From Lanius collurio (lineage: Eukaryota; Chordata; Aves; Passeriformes; Laniidae), in assembly GCA_020086605.1 (NCBI GenBank), contig JACBWW010000015.1, positions 22,495,225 through 22,559,224 of the forward strand: a DNA stretch of 64,000 nucleotides, in the 5' to 3' direction. How positions within the stretch are numbered: the first letter of the stretch is position 1; every line of letters begins with the position of its first letter. Below the pieces are notes generated by a model that saw only the letters and a list, made by a program, of their open reading frames with translations, searched no databases and was not told the DNA's origin. The translations under genes were made by a program, and so were the position numbers. Below, one piece after another: positions 12,341 to 31,885 of the stretch.

Positions 12341-15300
12341 TTAATGAGTGCCATTTACAGTTAAAACCAAGAAAATACTTTGTGTATATAGATATTTAAT
12401 GATTTTTAAAAAATATTTCCCATAATATTTTCTTCCTACAATATCTACTTTTTTATTCCGTACAAGAGTAAAAATAAATAGAAAAAAAGAAGGGAAAAAA
12501 ACCCCTGTATCCTGATTAAGAGTATCTGAACAATCTTTTGCAGGAAGACTCGGGCAACTGCAAACCAGACAAGTTTGATGCATGCTGTGGTTAGCAAGAC
12601 ACTCTGATTACATTTTAACTTCACTAAAATCACACTTTCATGGCTTTTAGGTTGGGGTTAGCATACCTCTGGCTGGTTAAAAGTAAAAACAGAGTGAACT
12701 TGTGTTTTTACCTGCTAAATCATTTGAACACATCCTTTGGTAAATAACCAAGTTTCAAAAATATGAACCTTTTCCTCTGACTTAAATTTGACTTCATCCT
12801 ACTCATGGAACAGAATTGGAAACTTGCCCCACATACCTTTTCTCTCATAGGTTCTTATTTGGCTTTCTGATTACCCAAGGCACAATTTCACAGGACATGT
12901 GATGTGGAAATGCCTGCAAAGTGGCACAGACCTGCAATAGTTGGGATGCCCAGCTGATTGCTCAAAGCCTTCATCTGGACACCTTACCAGATACTGATTT
13001 GGTGCTATTTTACTTAATATTTCTCACATTACTTCCCAAAACTTTCCCCCACACTGGGTATTAAATCTGTGGGTCTGAGGTAGGTAAAGTGTGAAAAGTA
13101 ATTAAACTGTTACAGACCACCTGAGCAGCACCGTGATCTCAATTGAGCCACAAGGAGGATGTGGAAAAAGGAAGGGAAAACTCTGGAACAAAATGGTGAA
13201 AGAAAAGAAATATTCAACAAAAAACCCCTGCAATCTCTTCACACAGATGCTTTGTACAGCAGAACAAAGAAAGGAAGAATATAAGATTTTCAATCTAAAA
13301 AAATGAAGTGACTTTATTTTCCATATTGAGAGTGGTTCCAATACTTTAAGGAACATTTAGATAGAATCATGTTGAAAATGCAAATTGTTTTTTGAGACTT
13401 AAGATAGCAATTTAAAATTTTAATAAACTTCTAATTTTTTTAATAATATTTTCCCTATTTGAGCAAATATTATTAAAAATAATTTAAAGAATCACTTAAT
13501 CTCAATCATATTTGAAGTCATCAAATCCATTTCTTAAGAAAACACAGGATATGGAAATATATGTCCCTTTACATATAGTACAGGTTAACAGAATTACCTA
13601 ACCTATTTTGGAACTCGATCTCTATCCAGAAACTTTGTATAACTTTATTTAACCTGATTTTTAAATGGCTGCAGTTGTCAGGGCAAGATACAAAGTGTAA
13701 GTCCATCAACTTTATTTGTCTGGAATCCCATCTTCACCACCACAACATTATTTCTCATGTGTCTATTTTGACAATCCTATCATTCTTTGAAAACTTCTTG
13801 TTATGGACTGTCTTAATCTGAGCTTCCTCTTCTAGATGGTGTACATATGAAAATAGCATGGTAAGAGCTCAGATTAGATGGGAATGATGCTGGCTCAGGA
13901 AGGAAGGGCGGGGGTAGAAAGACAAAACAGCAAAGAACCTCCCATTTAATACTAACAATGCTAAATTCATAGGAAATTTCTTGGAGGCCTTGATTTCTCC
14001 TCCCTATCTGGAACTGATCTTACTGGCCCTGCAGGCCATGCAATCCTGTCATTGCTCTACTACTCCTCACTGTCCCACACAGCCTTTTTACAGGGCTTAC
14101 ACAAATCTGGTTTATTGCTGAGGGCTGATAGAGTGGAACAGGATATCGCCTAGGAAGATTTTCAGGACACTGCTCCAATTTTCATGCATAGTCTTTCACA
14201 GTGTGGATCTCTCTGAAACACCTGATTTATGGCATGTGTTTTATCCCTCTGCTAATGCATAGTGGAAGGAGATCACAGAGGAAATGACCATCTGTATGAC
14301 AGTTCCTGACCCAGTAACTTCCTGATGAGATTTTTACAAGTGATTTCCGTGGTACTCATGATAACTGGCAAGAGTAAAAGAAATTTTTCATTGCGTTTAA
14401 CTTATAGAAACAATACTACTTGGGGAAAAATGAAGACACATTTTTTATCTACCTTCTCAAATTCTTCCAAGGTTCAGCTGCAACCCTGCAATTTCCTGAC
14501 ACATGAATCTGAAGAGTGAAATGTCAGTTGCTGGGACAAAAATGTTTTACTTATGATTCCGATCACTGCTCGGGGCTTTGCAGAGCTGTTATAAAACTTG
14601 GCAATACAATTAAAGCCTCCTTGAGTCTCATCAAGACTGGCAAGACAAACTACAGTTTATATATGCTTAGGCACTACTGTACTGTAAGTCCCTGAAGAAA
14701 GCAGTATTTACCTAGCAGTCAGGACCTCACTTGGGAATGTCAGCTTGCCAATCATCAGCTGTATAACATTTTTCTTGTTCTCAGCTTCTGTTCAAACTTC
14801 CTCTTCTTTTTTTTTTTTTTATTTCAAAATATGGTTATTCTCAGGTACGAGGTATTTTGCAATTAAGGATAAAAAATGTGGCTATAGGCAGGAAAAAATG
14901 CTACAAACATCAAATATGAGTTCCACATTTTATTTTTGAAAAAATCTGATCTTGAGAACATTGTTGAGTTTTCAACTAGCAGAGACCAAACAATCTCTTA
15001 CCTGAAAAACAATTTAGCATCTCTTTTGTACGTCACCACTGACTGTAAATGATGTTTCTGAGACCAGAACTAGTTGACAATTCCACATATGATTCATGAA
15101 ACAGCTCATTTCCCAGAAAGGGACAGGCTCTGTGTTGCTGATAGCACTGAAATTCTGCTGTTAGCGAGCTAAAAAAATGTGACTGGAAAGAGCCCTGAGA
15201 CATGTGAGAGAAGGTAGATGCAGAAACTTGATGCCATCTTGCTGAGTTGATCCTCCCTCTAATCCTACTTATATTTATTCCCAGGCTATTCAGGAAGATT

Positions 15301-16025
15301 AATTTTTCTCAAACTAGAATTATTTTCTAGTGATACTTATTCCTCCAACTGTGAAATAGCTTTACTGAGAAATAAACAAGTGAGCATGTGCTTAGGGATA
15401 GTTCCTATTACAGAAGTGAATTTAAACTAATTGCTGGAGCTGGCCAAATTCATTAGAAGGATTGTATTTCCTGATGGATTTAACTGTTTATTCAGTTCCA
15501 GAATGGGTAGCAACAGATATTAGATTTAAATAATTGTGATGGGCTTAAATTTTTTTCTTTAGGCTTTGTCCAGTCAGCTGAATTCAAGAAGAAAAAACAG
15601 CTTTTGTAGCTGTTGTAGAAATAGTGATGCATGAGTCAAATATTCAACAGTGAAAAGTAACAAATGACAATGAGGAGTGATTTAGACAGCTTTTTTAACA
15701 TTTTAAGAAATGTTTGAAACTCTAATTTCCTCTGTTTCCTACTCTCCCCTACCAGCTCTTTAACTATAAAGAAACCAGTTTATTTACCACCAGAGTTCCA
15801 TTTTTAACAATTGCTGCTGCAGGTAGAACATCAGCATCCCTTTCTGTTACCTTCTTCAGTAAGTAGCTTAATAAAGATTTCCAAACTTTTTTCTTCTTTC
15901 CCCCTCCAGAAATCAAAGAAAGATTTCCCTCTGCAGCTAAAACACTTCCAGATGTTCCTGCTTCTAGATTTTGAATTCCAAAAGACAGATATTTCTTCTA
16001 TAAAAGTTTTCTCTAGAACTAGACT

Positions 16026-16111
16026 GGTTTTTTTTTGTTTTCTGGGTTTTTTTTTTTTTTGGTGTGTTTGTTAGGGTATTTTGTTTGTTTTGTTTTGTTT
16101 TGGTTTTTTTT
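16026..16111. repeat. T/G-rich low-complexity block
   Basis: T runs of up to about 16 bases are separated by single or double G, ending in TTTGTTTGTTTTGTTTTGTT and GGTTTTTTTTAG. On the minus strand it reads as an A-rich tract with CAAAA units, like the other A/C-rich blocks of this window. Confidence 0.85.
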
Positions 16112-18586
16112 AGCAGCAAAAGCTCCGTGGTGCTTCTGCTTTGCTGCTGCCGGAAGAACAACTGCTTGAGTTGTTGGTCCTCTCCTGAGGCAGGCAGCCT
16201 GGAATTAGACATCTCTTCCCCAACTCAAAACCATACTTGAGTACAATTTGCTTCCCAGTGAAGCTACACTGAGAGAAGGGACAACCTGAGAGCAGGTGAT
16301 GATTTCAGCTCTACGTTACAGGTCATCATGAAGGGAGAATTAAGGAGTTGCAGAGGATGGAAGTTCTTTTTCCAGGAATATTTAAGAAATCTCAGAATGT
16401 ATTTTCACCCTGAATTATATCAATATCTTCCTATGATATTCCATTATACACTACATCCTCTAAACAGTGGTGATTTTCCAAATTAAAATGCAGAACTTTT
16501 TATTCAGAACTATTTACATACCACATGGTGACTTCCTCCTGTTTGCTTTCAAAATTAGGGAAAACTGGTACGTTTTTGAGAAAAAAATTGTATTTCAGTT
16601 GATTTTAGAGGATTCTCCAGGACAACAGGAGAGAAAATATGTTTAAAGAATAAGGTGAGATGGTAAAGAGAAGCATTCTCAAGAGGAAAGATTAAGTGGG
16701 GGCTTTTTTTCCTTCATTACTTTTGGATTTTATTGTTTTTGTGATACCCCATCAGGTATTCATCAATGCCAAATTTCTAATTTCAAAAGAACACAGCTGG
16801 AATCTCAAAGTTCTTCTACATAACTGCTTTAGTGAAAGAAAAGGGAAAGTAGGCCACAAAACTAAAGCAGAATTCCTGTTCTTGTGCAATTCCAACACTC
16901 AGCTGCAATCTTTAGCTTTCCTCTGCCTATGGATTGAAATGCTACTGACATCCACACACTGTAAAATTTTTGTATTTCATTTGAATTAAATTTTGACTTT
17001 CAATTTTAGCACATTACTTCAAGATATTCATCTCTGTCAGCACAGTGCAGAGTAAGGAGGATTTGGATTATTCAATTTACACCAATAAAATAGTTTCTTA
17101 TCAAAGCCATCTAATTGAAATAACAGAGAAACCCAAAAGTGACAGGATGGAAGTGTGGTTAGCTGAAAAGATCAGGAATTTCTTTGGCATTTGATTCATT
17201 TTCTAGTAAGCTAACAACAACTCTGGAATTTTCACTTGCTCCTGCCTTCCTGAATGCTCTCATAATTCTCCTGGCCATTTATACAGAAAAGTGTGCAATG
17301 GTATTTACAAAATCCAAGGCAAGAAGAGAACCAGCCTTGCCTGAAACATAGCTCAAAATACATGGGACTGCCAAATGTGAATTTGAAATTGCTTTGATAG
17401 GTTAAGAGCAATACAGTTTGGAGTCCCTTAAAGCCATATCCTACCCGTGAAATAAGAAATGTGTCCTGGATTATTCTTTCAGTTTCATGACTTCAAACTG
17501 TTAGAATGGAAAGTGGGAAAAGATACCAAAGAAATCCTTGAACTGTCATTTTGGAGGTAACACAGATTAACCCGGGGCTGCATAAAATATAAGCAGTGCT
17601 CAGAGGAGTCTTACATTTTGCCTTCATCATCATAATTTCTGATATAGCTAAATACCTAATGCAGAAAGGCAACTTCTCATGACAACATTATATTTTAAAT
17701 TGTTTTTATGTTCTCTAGTGAAAGCCACAAATAAAGTACCATTCTTTCTTTTTTCTTTTTAAATGGACAAAATTTTTTGTCCATCTTTTTTTCCCCGTGT
17801 TTACAATTCTAGCACTTTAAAAGTAATACACATTACACAGAAGTGTATGCAGACAAATGAGAAGGCAGTTTTATGAAAGCTATCAATAACATAAGGAAAA
17901 TGAGGTGAATAACTTACAGGGAAGGGCAAACCCTGAACTTGTTCATATTGACTAAATATTGACCCAGAAGGCTGCGATATTTGTCTGTAAGTATGTGGAG
18001 ACTGCAAACATACTGAAGAAAGGAAATGACTAAGAAAAATTGTCTTAAAAGACTGAAGAACAGGAAAAGCATCTTGGGCATGAGCATGATTAAGGTATGA
18101 AATAAAAATCACAGGGAAGCAGCAACACTGGATAAAGCTCTGTAGAGACTATTACAGGTACAGTTTTGTGGTGGCAGAATATAGCCTAAGTAATTTAGGG
18201 GGTTTCTTACTCCCATTTCTATGATTTCACTTTATTAATGTCAAAAGCAGTGCAATAGCAAATTCCACAGAACATTACCCAGGTGTAATTCTGTAACATT
18301 TTTCTTTTACAAATAAAACAGTAAATTTATTTTCTTCTTAACATGTGAAACTTTTTCAATCCTGACACTTGTTCACCTGTGACACTTTTTCTTCCTTGAG
18401 TATATAGCTGGTTTGGTATTTTTGGTAAACAAATGTATTGACTTTATTTCAATATGATTATTATGACATGGAAAAAACACAACCAACCAACACACAACCC
18501 AAACCAAATAAAGACTACTTGCATTCAGGAACTGTGAATATATAAAACCTATACTGCTGGTACTGATTAGGGTAATATGCACCTCA

Positions 18587-23863
<5,277 letters not shown>

Positions 23864-24037
23864 CTCCATGCTTTGGGAGAAAGGGTCCTTCGGATCACAC
23901 AGTGATGAAGATATTCTGTGGTTGCCACGGAAACAGCGCTGGCTTATGTTTTGGGGGACTGGAAATGTCTGTCGAATAATTGTTAACCTTCCAATTGACC
24001 TCCTCACCAGCTCCTGCACATCCACATCATTTATCTC
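23864..24037 (-). CDS. GRID2: GRID2 coding exon, residues about 264-321 (amino-terminal domain, lower part)
   Basis: This 174-bp exon encodes 58 residues, from [20 protein letters not shown] to DPFSQSME. Reading right to left, the acceptor is the pyrimidine-rich CTTATCTTTCAG before 24037 and the donor is ATGGAG|GTAGTTC (GT at 23862-23863). Both borders are phase 0. Visible features are an N-glycosylation sequon Asn-Ile-Ser (N293, codon at 23948-23950) and two cysteines 12 residues apart (codons at 23933-23935 and 23897-23899). Counting places them at 298 and 310, matching the intradomain disulfide known from GluD2 structures. Against mammalian GRID2 as remembered there are about three changes near the 3' end (T to S, A to S, N to S). 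The segment folds in the extracellular LIVBP-like domain that GluD2 uses as a synaptic organiser. Confidence 0.97.
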
Positions 24038-27000
24038 CTGAAAGATAAGACAAGAGAGAGAATATGCATGAGAGTCAAAATTCAGAAATGCGACCACCAA
24101 ATTATAAACAAAAAATAAACTGAGTGGACCAAGAGGCCTGTGATTGACACATAGCTATTGTCAAACTCCATCGTAGCCTCAAAACCAGTATGTGCATGTT
24201 CATTAAAACAACTGACATACCACCATTAACTGCAAAGCTCAAAATGTACTGTGCTCAAACCTCACCAGGTATTTGTACATGTAACTGGGCCTAGTAGCTT
24301 CATTTGGAGTTTTCTCTGCCTCTACTTTTACCGCTTCTGATTTTTTATTTAAGTGTTTCACAGCATTCTTGACAGATAACGTGTAAATCATTAGGAAGCC
24401 ATACTACAATGTATTTCTGAGTGTAGCATTGCTTGGGAGCTGTGAAGGTAGAGACAATTTTTCAGGCCTTCAGTGTTTATTTCCTAGAAGCAGAATATCA
24501 AGAATCTATAAACAAGGTGCAAGTTAGCAAACATCATTTACCAAAAGGGTAAAGAAAATGCATAAGAGCATTCTAGGTGTGGATGTGCTTGTTTATAGCA
24601 AAACCAAACTTAAAACCAAATTTCAATTCTGTAGGGTACCTATTAAAGCTTATAGCTTAACACTCAGCTCTACAGACAAAAACTTTAAAAAAAAAAACCA
24701 ACAAAAAACAACACACTAAGTAAATACACCCATATTAAGCTTGAAATATTAACTTTAAGACACATAGGGAAATCAGAAAACCAGTTTTTTACATAGCATA
24801 AATTCCTGCAGTTTGGAAACATGGTGTTTTACACAGTTGAATGATGACTCCCTCAGGGAACATTGAGTAAGAGGAACATGGGCTCCCAAGCAACAGCAAC
24901 TGACTCCAACCTTCCCATAAGAACTTGAACTTTAGTTAAACACGTTTTTTTTTCCTGGTGATTCAAATAGCTGGTAGCTTTCAAGATAATTCTGTGTCTG
25001 TATTTCCCTGTAAAATAGTAGAAATAATCTAAAATTTGTACAGTCTTTTTAACCAGGATTTTTCATCATTCTGAACTCTCTGTCCATGATCTCTCTTAAT
25101 TACAGAGGCTGATGCCCCAAACTTTCCAGGCATTTAAAATTCTGGATATGCCCCCAAGAAGGCAGGTGATTGATAGGCTCCTATTAACAGCCTGCACTTA
25201 ATATTCTCTTGCATACAGCCACAGTTTATTGAATATTTTGATTCTCATGTGTGCATTTATAGCTTTGTCACTTTCCAAAGGATACAGCACATCTGCATTG
25301 TTATACCTGTAACGAAATGCCATAATCTTTTTCTGCCCTAACTTCCTGATCAATAACCATATTAAAGAATTTAGGAGACACCAGGAGCTAGACTTGATCG
25401 CAAATTATGGAATCTTTCTTGTGGAAATTAAGCCAAGCTTGTTTAAAAAGCAACCCTTTAAAAGTTAAGACAACCACCCCAGTTATTTTGGCTTTTTCTG
25501 CTCTTCCAGTATAATATCCTTTTCATTATTTTGAAGGAACTACTTCGGACATACTGGTATTTGTTTATTTCCCTTAAATTTTGACAGAAAAATATGTGAG
25601 ATGTAAATTGTAACTTCAACTTTCCTGACCACAGTAAAAGTATTTTATTTGCGTTCACAGATTATCACAGTTTCTGAATTCATCTGTTATTAATGTTCTT
25701 TATAAAATATAGATTTCTTTTCTGCAAAGAGAAATAACATAGCATCAGCTGTGTTCAGTGTAATATCTTGCATTTCTGGTCGATTAATTCTTAATGTACC
25801 ACAGATAATGGCTTATCTCGGCTTAAGATGCCATCTTTTCATTTAGCCTGTAGCATTTCACTAGTTGTGAGGTAAAAAACACCATGTATAATGCTGTTTT
25901 AGCAAAATGCATATATATATTTTCTAATACTTTCAGTATAATCATAAAGGAGAGCTCAAGAAACTTCTTGATTTTAAATGATATACTTTCTCAGAGGATT
26001 TAGAAAAGCTTGCCTGGTTTCATTATACCCCATGCCCAAACTGTAACACCATGATTATTAGACTCACTCTAATAATATAAAAAACAGATACCTACATGGC
26101 TACATTATATTGCCAAATACTACTTTAAAAGAGATTTTGACTTTCAAATCCTCAAGCATTTATCTTTTCTGCCATAAAAGTGTATTTGTGTTTTGTGTAT
26201 TCAGCACTTTTTGGTGCATTTTAAATAGAATGCTCTCATTTTAACCTCTAGATTGCTACCTCATGTTTTTATACATCACCTGGGAAATAATAATAGAACT
26301 CAAACACCAAAGCCATTTTTGTGTGGTGGCCAAGGAGGTGTATACATCAATAGATTAATGACAGCTCTTATTTTAAATGCTGTGAATTCCACTGATTATA
26401 TCATAAATCTAGATTTTAGATTGACAACAAAGCAATGCCATGCAACCCCAAATTCAACACTAGTCAGTTGCAATGTATTTCTTTGTCATTTTTTAAAAAC
26501 TTGGCATTGACTGAGTGACAAGCCTTTTATATAATGACTCTCCAATATCATCTCTCATTCTTGAATTTTGGATCTGACTTAAGAAAACTATATAAAGCAA
26601 CTATTGTATGAGAGGAAACAATTTTCATTTGCACTTCAAAGGAGGATACACTGTAATGATATAAGGGTGGCAGATGATCTGTTATACAAGCATCAAATGT
26701 CAAAAAAAAAGAAAGTTGGCAAAGTTGAACTGAGTTGGCACCTGAATAAATTTAGGCTAGGTTATGTGAGGTTGGTTGCTTTTTGTTGGTCCTTTTTTGA
26801 TTTTTTTTTGTTTGTTGTTTTGGTTGTTTTTGTTTGGTGTGGGTTTTTATTTTCCTTTTGTTTGTTTGTTTTGTTTGTTTGTTCGATTTGTTTTTTTCTT
26901 TTTTACATCAGATGTTCAATACACAATTCCAAGCCTTTCTTTTGCTGGTCTGAACTTGGAATTAAGGGAGACTGTCCTGCTGCAAATGGAACAAGGATAA

Positions 27001-30000
27001 AAATTAGATGTACGTTTCATCTAAAAGCATGCAAATAAATAAGGAAACAAATGCTGTTTTAAATTAAGAACTCTTTACAGATGAATTAGTAAACAAGAAC
27101 CTAAGAGGATCATCTTGACATATATATAGACTCCAGTGGAAACCAAGACTACATACTGGACATCTAATGTGTGCCCTTATTTTAAGATAAGCAGCCCAGG
27201 GAGAGACTTACTGTTCACCACAGAGCAACTGTGCCAGCAGTGAGAGACATGGAAGGAAAGAACTTGCATGCTCCTGTACTAAGCACCAAACGAAGGCAAC
27301 AATACCTTTTCTTATGGGAACAACTTTGGGCCAAGAAGATGTTTCCAGTATTTATAATATAGTGGACATGTCCTATTTTCCAGTGCATGCCAAGACTTCA
27401 TCACAGAAAATTTTGACACTCAGAGAGGAGAGTGTTTCTTCCTCCTCCAAAAGTCAGCAGAGGGGGAAAGGGCAGATTAAGGCCTCTGGGCTGCCACTGC
27501 CCATGCCAGATCACATTTATGCTGTGCCGTTCCTGAATTTCTCAGCACTTTCCAAAGAGAAGTTGAGGGAGAGGCATGGCTAGATGAAGATCCAGGACAA
27601 GGAAAAGGAGATTTTGAACTACATCATCACGTGCTCCATTTTATCTCCCGTAGGTTTTTTAGGCTTTGCAGAAAAGGAGGAATAAATCCCAAGAGAACAA
27701 GGAGAAATCAACTTTTAGCTTTCACACAGAAAAAAAAATCCAAGATCTTGGAGAAAGCAGGGTTCACTCCATCTGTGCATTAGCTCTCACTAATGCCAGG
27801 AGCTGGCAACTTGGTTGCCCACCTGTTCCAAAGAGGGTGTCATTTCACACAGAGCCACCAACCCAATGAAAAATGTAATTGCTCAAATGAAGCTCTAATG
27901 CTTTTATTAATCATTATCCATACAAAAATGTATGCTCCTGGAATGGAGCCGTGATTTTAGGACGTGGCCTAACTGCTCAAGCTTGAAGCATGGTTATGCC
28001 CTACACTCTTGTTCATGGTGGGAGTGCATTGGGCTGAAATGCAATGAACAAGATGAATGTATGGGCCAAGGACAAGCCCTCTCCTAAGAAAAATCAAAAA
28101 GAATACAAATTTTGAATACAACCTTGTAGGTCCCCCAGTCCTCTCTTGTGCTATGATGGGCAAATATGTTGGACCTTTTCCCATAAATTGGTCTTTAAAA
28201 TAATCTGGAGGTTTTTTTCATTCTTTCATCAAGAAGGAGTTTTTCTATACTCTAGTGCCTCTGGTAATTAGAAACCTTTCACCAGCTTTTGACCTCAGTT
28301 TACTCATGGACAAATTGAACTAATTTGTTCTTGTGACAACCTTGTCCCCTAGCTCTTGACAATGATGCATTTATTCACACTCAGTAAGTGTTTACAAACA
28401 CCCTCTTTCAGTCTTTGCCTTCATAGGCTAATCAAGCCAACCTTTCCAGTCTCTTCTGACACAAAGCAGCTTTTCTGTGCATTCATTCCATTCTGACCAT
28501 AATAGACCTGGTCATAAGTGACCATGTTATTGCAGATGAAATCCAAACAATCCTTTGTAAAGTAGCATTAATATTTTCACCTCCTGTATTGCAACCGTAC
28601 ACAGTGGAAATTCTTTGGGGCTGTCCTTGAGCAAACAATAGGAATAGAGAACTGGTGGCAGCCTTGGGTATAGCAAGATAATAGTAAGATAAACCTGAAT
28701 GTTTTAACGAAAGAAAATACTTGAGACAGACATGACATAAAATGGAAAAAAGGGCATTTCTTGCATTTAACAAGAGCAAGGGAAAGTGATAAAAATCATA
28801 CAAATGCCCCCTCTTCAGTTCCACTAAGTAAAATCTAAAATTACTGTACAGTTGTGATTTAAGAGTCATGGAAGAAGTATTATTTTCTATCCTGCGACAT
28901 TGAAATTATATTTACTATTATGCAGAGGAAATGAAGCAAGCAAAGACAGATAGACAGAGGGGGAGAGAGTGTGAGAAATCCATTCTCACATTTTGTTAAG
29001 GCATATTTGATCATGACTACGTTCAAATCTATGACTCCTGCAAATTTTAAATAAAGAACTGTAACATCTGCTTTAAGGCCCTGAAGAAACAGGAATGTTT
29101 ACTGGGAGAGTATTTCCTCAACTGACTATCGTGATCAGAAGAGATCTGCATTATTTGCTACAGTCGACTACGATGCATTATGTTTTAGAAAATTATGAAT
29201 TCTTTAATTTCATGGGAACAAACCACCTCCTCCCACATTTACATTATGATACACAGTCTTAAAGAAAATTTGCTGTATTGCATAAAGTAGCAAGTAATGG
29301 GACAATAAAAATTAAGGAACTCTTTGCAGGCATTATAGCATTTAGAGCAAGCAATTAAAATAGCAGATGTTACCTCACAAAGCCTAAGCAGATTCCTCAT
29401 CACCAAACTGAAGGTGGTATTTGCTTCTCTATTACTATAGTTGGTAAGAATGTTGTATTCCCTTGAAACATTGATGGAAAAGGAAAGACTATTCCAGCTT
29501 CTTTTGGTATCTCGAGTCAAGGAATTATTTGAATCATATGCAGAATTTGCAAAACAATGCATTTTTACTGCCACAAATCATAGAATAATAATAAGCAATG
29601 TTAGTTATTTGACAGTGTCACGTAGCCAATACAGGCACTCAAGCACAGATGCCTAAGCTGTCACAAAAGATTCACATAAGCAACAAAATGGGCAGAATTC
29701 TGAGATCATCTCCCAGTCATATGGAAGTACTGTGGTCATCAACAGGTAATGGATGACCACCTCGAATGGATTGGGATATAAAGATAGCTGTTTTATGTAT
29801 CACACTGACAGGGGCCCTCAAAATCTCTGCATTTCCAAGTCCTGCACTGCCAAATAAAGGCATTGCAATCTCACTACTGAACTGGCAAAATGTTGCAACA
29901 AGCAATTACCCAACATTAAAAACACAGGAAATATGCAGATTTCTGCTTTAATTTGAATACAGTGATATGGAAAAATTGGACAAAGCAGAACTCTTGCCAT

Positions 30001-31831
30001 ATTATTATTTACCAATCTTATTTGTTGCTAATATGATTTCTGCATCCACATAATACTGAGATTATTTGCACTTTTAAACAAACAGAGCTAGAAAGCTATC
30101 TAAGTGGGAATATGGATTTAGGTCCAGAAGCAGATTAAGCTGAGGTAGCATAAAACATATTCACCTTCTCTGAAAGAGCTAAGAGGAATTACTGAATTAG
30201 ATGCAGAGACTTTAAGGACAATGCTTTAGAGCAGTTTGTTGGAATGAACTTAATCACAGCTTTCGCCCTTTCATATACAAGACTATAAAACTAAGAAGGG
30301 ATGATGAACATTTCTCTGTGCAGATCCTTCAGCTTTTTCTGCTGCTGAGAATGCAGCCCAGAGAAAGAGTTTTGGAGTGGAGAAGGCAGCTGAGTGGTAA
30401 TGACTTTGATTGCTCTGCCATTTCATCTGCTGCAATGTGCAAATAACAATGCTTAAAAAGCAGATTTCCCCCCTTGCCCTCATGGAGACACTAATTTCTG
30501 AATAAAAAGCAAAGAGAAAGCATATATGCTAGTAATGGATCCTTGGTCTTGTTTTGATTTTTTGAGGGTGAAGGAGTTGAAACAGCTAAAAGCAAGAACA
30601 TTCTTTAAAATTCTTGGAAAGTATGTAACATTTAAAATGAAAAATCAATGGCAGTGTCTTTACCTCGAACAGCAAGCCAAAATCTGAGCTTTGTCTAAGA
30701 AACTGCTGTCCAATCTACTCATACAGAAGAGGGCTTTAGTCAGTTAATGCTAATTTTAAAATACTGAGTGTTAACTCTGAAGTGAATTCTGGTTTAATCT
30801 GACATGAAATAGAAATCATGCATGTTGTTCACATGACCACCTGTAGATTAAAGCTGGCTTCTCTCCCAGCAAAGCCCCATTCAGCCCTGGAAAATACACA
30901 CAGTACTGGTCAGGAGCTAAAAATCCACTGGTTTAGCACAGCATACTAATGAAAATGCAGTAATTAAATGTGAAAACAGAAGTGTACAGTAAATCCAGAT
31001 AGTCAAACATGCAATTTACACGCAAGATCTCCAAGTAATCTTTTATCCTGACAATAGAGAGAAGTTGTATGATTTGCATGTTAGGAGATAGTTATGTATT
31101 ATGGGAATCCAGATATCCTGTACCTAAATTATTTTTCAAAAAACCAAAAACCTGAATGCTGTCAAACCTGAACTGCATTTTTCAATGTTCTATATATAAA
31201 ACTACTTCACATATTGACTTGTCATATTTTAGCTAACAAGCTTTCACAGAAGAACTTATTTCACAGTGTAAAAGCAGGATCTCAATTTAATTTTCTTTTT
31301 TCCCTTTATGAACATTCATATGTGACCTAATCCAGAAGTCTACCAAAAAGCCTCCCACTAATCTCAACAGGTCCAGACCATGATGGAACATTTGGAGAAC
31401 TCATAAAAGGATGGAAAATATGAGACTTTATTATTATTACTTTGATTATTAAAAAAAAAAAATTACTAAAACATAACCAAATGGAAGGACTCCACTACAT
31501 AAGATTAGATATTTTTAAAAGACCTTTAAAAGATCCTGTGAAAATAGTCAGCTCAGCTGTGAAATCTCGAGATACTCAGAAATAAAGAGATTTTTTTCAT
31601 TTTATTTTCCATTTATTCATACAAGGACTTCTGTTTAAAACAGGCAAGACAAAACAGCAAAGTCCAAGAACTTGTCATTCTACTTTTATTAAGCAACATC
31701 TACTCTTTCAGTGTGCTTCAACTTTGTCATAGCTACTGCTTCCTGTTGGCAAAGTGAGAATCAGCATGAATATTGTCAGTAAGCCTGAAAGCAGGAGTCA
31801 TGGTTCACAACAATGTTCACTTGACAGTTAC
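24038..31831 (-). other. GRID2: GRID2 intron (7,794 bp)
   Basis: This intron separates the exons for residues 246-263 and 264-321, with donor GAG|GTAACTG and acceptor TCTTTCAG. It contains A-rich low-complexity sequence near 24684-24714 and a T/G-rich block at 26772-26904. The 144-codon open frame on plus at 26604-27038 runs through that block and reads as a Phe/Leu/Val-rich artefact. The 128-codon minus frame at 28483-28869 has no recognisable protein and no splice-like borders. No transposon was identified. Confidence 0.88.
26772..26904. repeat. T/G-rich low-complexity block
   Basis: This is about 130 bp of TTTG, GTTTG and TTTTTG units, including TTTTGTTTGTTTGTTTTGTT at 26856-26875. It resembles the block at 16026 and, in reverse complement, the A/C-rich blocks elsewhere in the window. 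It has no fixed period. Confidence 0.87.
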
Positions 31832-31885
31832 CTCATTTATAATGATCCAGTGACAGTCAAAAGCAACCAAATTAGTCTCCACGAC
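31832..31885 (-). CDS. GRID2: GRID2 coding exon, residues about 246-263 (short 54-bp exon)
   Basis: This is a very short exon of 18 codons reading VVETNLVAFDCHWIIINE, which is identical to mammalian GRID2 as I remember it. Reading right to left, the acceptor is TTCTCTATTTCAG before 31885 and the donor is AATGAG|GTAACTG (GT at 31830-31831). Both borders are phase 0, and it joins in frame to EINDVD of the next exon. It encodes part of the central beta strands of the extracellular amino-terminal domain, with one cysteine at about position 256. It is too short to stand out as an open reading frame, and was found from the flanking frame and the expected order of the protein. The preceding exon, expected to end in FITE, was not found up to the right edge of the window. 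Confidence 0.95.

Noticed and set aside
26604..27038. 144-codon open frame on plus with Phe/Val/Leu-rich, membrane-like stretches
   Set aside because: The hydrophobic stretch is the translation of a T/G-rich low-complexity block, so the apparent membrane segments are compositional.
31515..31545. Possible minus-strand CR1 3' end (AAAAGACCTTTAAAAGATCC)
   Set aside because: It resembles the reverse complement of the CR1 tail over about 20 bases only, with no neighbouring CR1 sequence, so it is too weak to call.
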